Assembly: GCA_964639965.1 (NCBI GenBank) | Contig: CAZXGI010000103.1 | Location: forward strand, 1-7,091 | DNA length: 7,091 bases | Direction of reading: 5' to 3' | Source: TMED23 sp964639965 | GTDB lineage: Bacteria; Pseudomonadota; Alphaproteobacteria; Rhodospirillales; UBA2165 | Part shown: one piece after another, positions 6,107 to 7,091 of the stretch | How positions within the stretch are numbered: position 1 is the stretch's first letter | Layout of the letters: the number at the start of each line of letters is the position of its first letter | The notes under the pieces: generated by a model | What the model saw: only the letters and a program-made list of their open reading frames with translations | Told to the model about the DNA's origin: nothing | Databases searched by the model: none | Translations under genes and position numbers: made by a program

Positions 6107-7081
6107 ATGGACGGAAAAATAGCCTTAGAGGAACATTTTGCAATTGAGCAGACGATCGAAGATTCAAATGGTTTCCTTCCCGATCAGGTTTGGTCTGAAT
6201 TGCGATCTCGCCTTATAGATATTCAGGAACGACGCATGCGGGAAATGGACAAAAACGGCATCGAAATTTCTATTCTCAGTCTGAATGCACCAGCAGTACA
6301 AGCGATTCACAACACAAAAAAAGCCGCAAAAATAGCACGTATAGCCAATGAATTCCTCGCGGAACAAATCCTGAAACAACCCGATCGGTTTAAAGGATTT
6401 GCCGCTCTTCCAATGCAGGATACTGAACTCGCGGCTGCCGAGCTAAAATATTGCGTTGAAGAGCTGAATTTTATTGGAGCCCTAGTCAATGGGTTCTCTC
6501 AGATCAATCATCCGGATACTGCTGTCTATTATGACGGTAGAGAATATGATCTCTTTTGGACAGAGCTAGCTCGTTTGGATGTTCCCTTTTATTTACACCC
6601 CCGAAATCCCATTCAAAGTATGGCACAAATTTATCAAAATAATGCATGGCTCATGGGGCCGACCTGGGCGTTCGGCCAAGAAACAGCGGTTCACGCCCTT
6701 CGGTTGATCGGTAACGGTATGTTCGATCGTTTCCCAAATATTCAAATCATTCTCGGTCACCTCGGCGAGGGAATTCCCTATTCGCTTTGGCGTGTCGATA
6801 ATCGAAACGCCTGGACCGAAGCTCCGCATAACAATCCAGCTAAGCGACCTGTAGCCGATTATTTTCGCAAAAACTTCTATCTCACTACCGCCGGAAATTT
6901 TCACACGCCAACCTTAGAACAAGCAATAAAAGAGATTGGCGTAGATCGAGTATTGTTCTCAACAGATTGGCCTTTTGAAAACATGGACCATGCTGCTAAT
7001 TGGTTTGACACCGCAAAAATCGATGAAGATAACCGTAGAAAAATTGGTCGCAATAACTCAAAACGACTTTTTAATTTATGA
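6107..7081 (+). CDS. Gamma-resorcylate (2,6-dihydroxybenzoate) decarboxylase-like amidohydrolase-2 enzyme
   Basis: A 324-residue protein of nearly the same length as, and highly similar to, gamma-resorcylate decarboxylase as I recall that family. The enzyme removes CO2 reversibly and without oxidation from 2,6-dihydroxybenzoate to give resorcinol, and related members act on 2,3-dihydroxybenzoate, salicylate or 5-carboxyvanillate. Expected active-site residues fall at the familiar numbers: Glu8 and His10 (E-E-H), Phe23, His164 in Y-L-H-P-R-N-P, His218 and Glu221 in G-H-L-G-E-G, Arg229 in W-R-V-D, Asp287 in S-T-D-W-P-F, and Phe290. The stretches S-L-N-A-P-A-V-Q-A-I, A-L-V-N-G-F-S-Q and G-P-T-W-A-F are also typical of this subgroup. 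The start is supported by GGAGG at 6096-6100, 6 nt upstream. No signal peptide is present, so it is cytoplasmic. The leader carries a promoter candidate and overlapping inverted repeats, so expression is probably regulated. No resorcinol hydroxylase or ring-cleavage gene is in the window, so the true substrate could be a different ortho-hydroxylated aromatic acid. Confidence 0.9.
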   Translation: MDGKIALEEHFAIEQTIEDSNGFLPDQVWSELRSRLIDIQERRMREMDKNGIEISILSLNAPAVQAIHNTKKAAKIARIANEFLAEQILKQPDRFKGFAALPMQDTELAAAELKYCVEELNFIGALVNGFSQINHPDTAVYYDGREYDLFWTELARLDVPFYLHPRNPIQSMAQIYQNNAWLMGPTWAFGQETAVHALRLIGNGMFDRFPNIQIILGHLGEGIPYSLWRVDNRNAWTEAPHNNPAKRPVADYFRKNFYLTTAGNFHTPTLEQAIKEIGVDRVLFSTDWPFENMDHAANWFDTAKIDEDNRRKIGRNNSKRLFNL

Positions 7082-7091
7082 TGACGTATTG

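Overview
The window looks like a metabolic locus from a Gram-negative bacterium, most likely an alphaproteobacterium. The reasons are a Tat-secreted ABC-transporter binding protein, a CoxL-type molybdenum hydroxylase, purine-rich Shine-Dalgarno sequences and moderate base composition (low-to-mid 40s % GC by eye, AT-rich between genes). The taxonomic call is inference only; there is no rRNA or other marker gene. I see no mobile element, CRISPR array or tRNA.

Layout: (1) 1-1349, minus: an extracellular solute-binding protein of the peptide/nickel ABC family (SBP_bac_5), whose C-terminus is cut off by the window edge. (2) 1350-1643: an AT-rich divergent intergenic region. (3) 1644-2381, plus: an alpha/beta-hydrolase with an intact Ser-Asp-His set. 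(4) 2426-3394, minus: an amidohydrolase-2 (ACMSD-like) metal-dependent decarboxylase or hydrolase, convergent with (3). (5) 3483-5798, minus: the molybdopterin-binding large subunit of a form II CoxL-like molybdenum hydroxylase, upstream of (4) in a probable two-gene operon. (6) 5799-6106: a divergent regulatory region rich in inverted repeats. (7) 6107-7081, plus: a protein that matches my memory of gamma-resorcylate (2,6-dihydroxybenzoate) decarboxylase almost position for position, including the metal ligands.

Working model (inference): the locus imports a compound (ABC binding protein), may cleave an ester (alpha/beta-hydrolase), hydroxylates an aromatic or heteroaromatic ring with water as oxygen donor (molybdenum hydroxylase), and removes a ring carboxylate without oxidation using one or both amidohydrolase-2 enzymes. 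Two paralogous decarboxylase-like enzymes flank a molybdenum hydroxylase that has no FAD or iron-sulfur partner gene beside it. I do not recognise this arrangement as a described pathway. The other eye-catching signal is the leader of the gene at 6107: a promoter-overlapping dyad followed by two overlapping, mutually exclusive inverted repeats just ahead of the ribosome binding site. A 20-base element is also shared by the two intergenic regions that flank the molybdenum hydroxylase gene.
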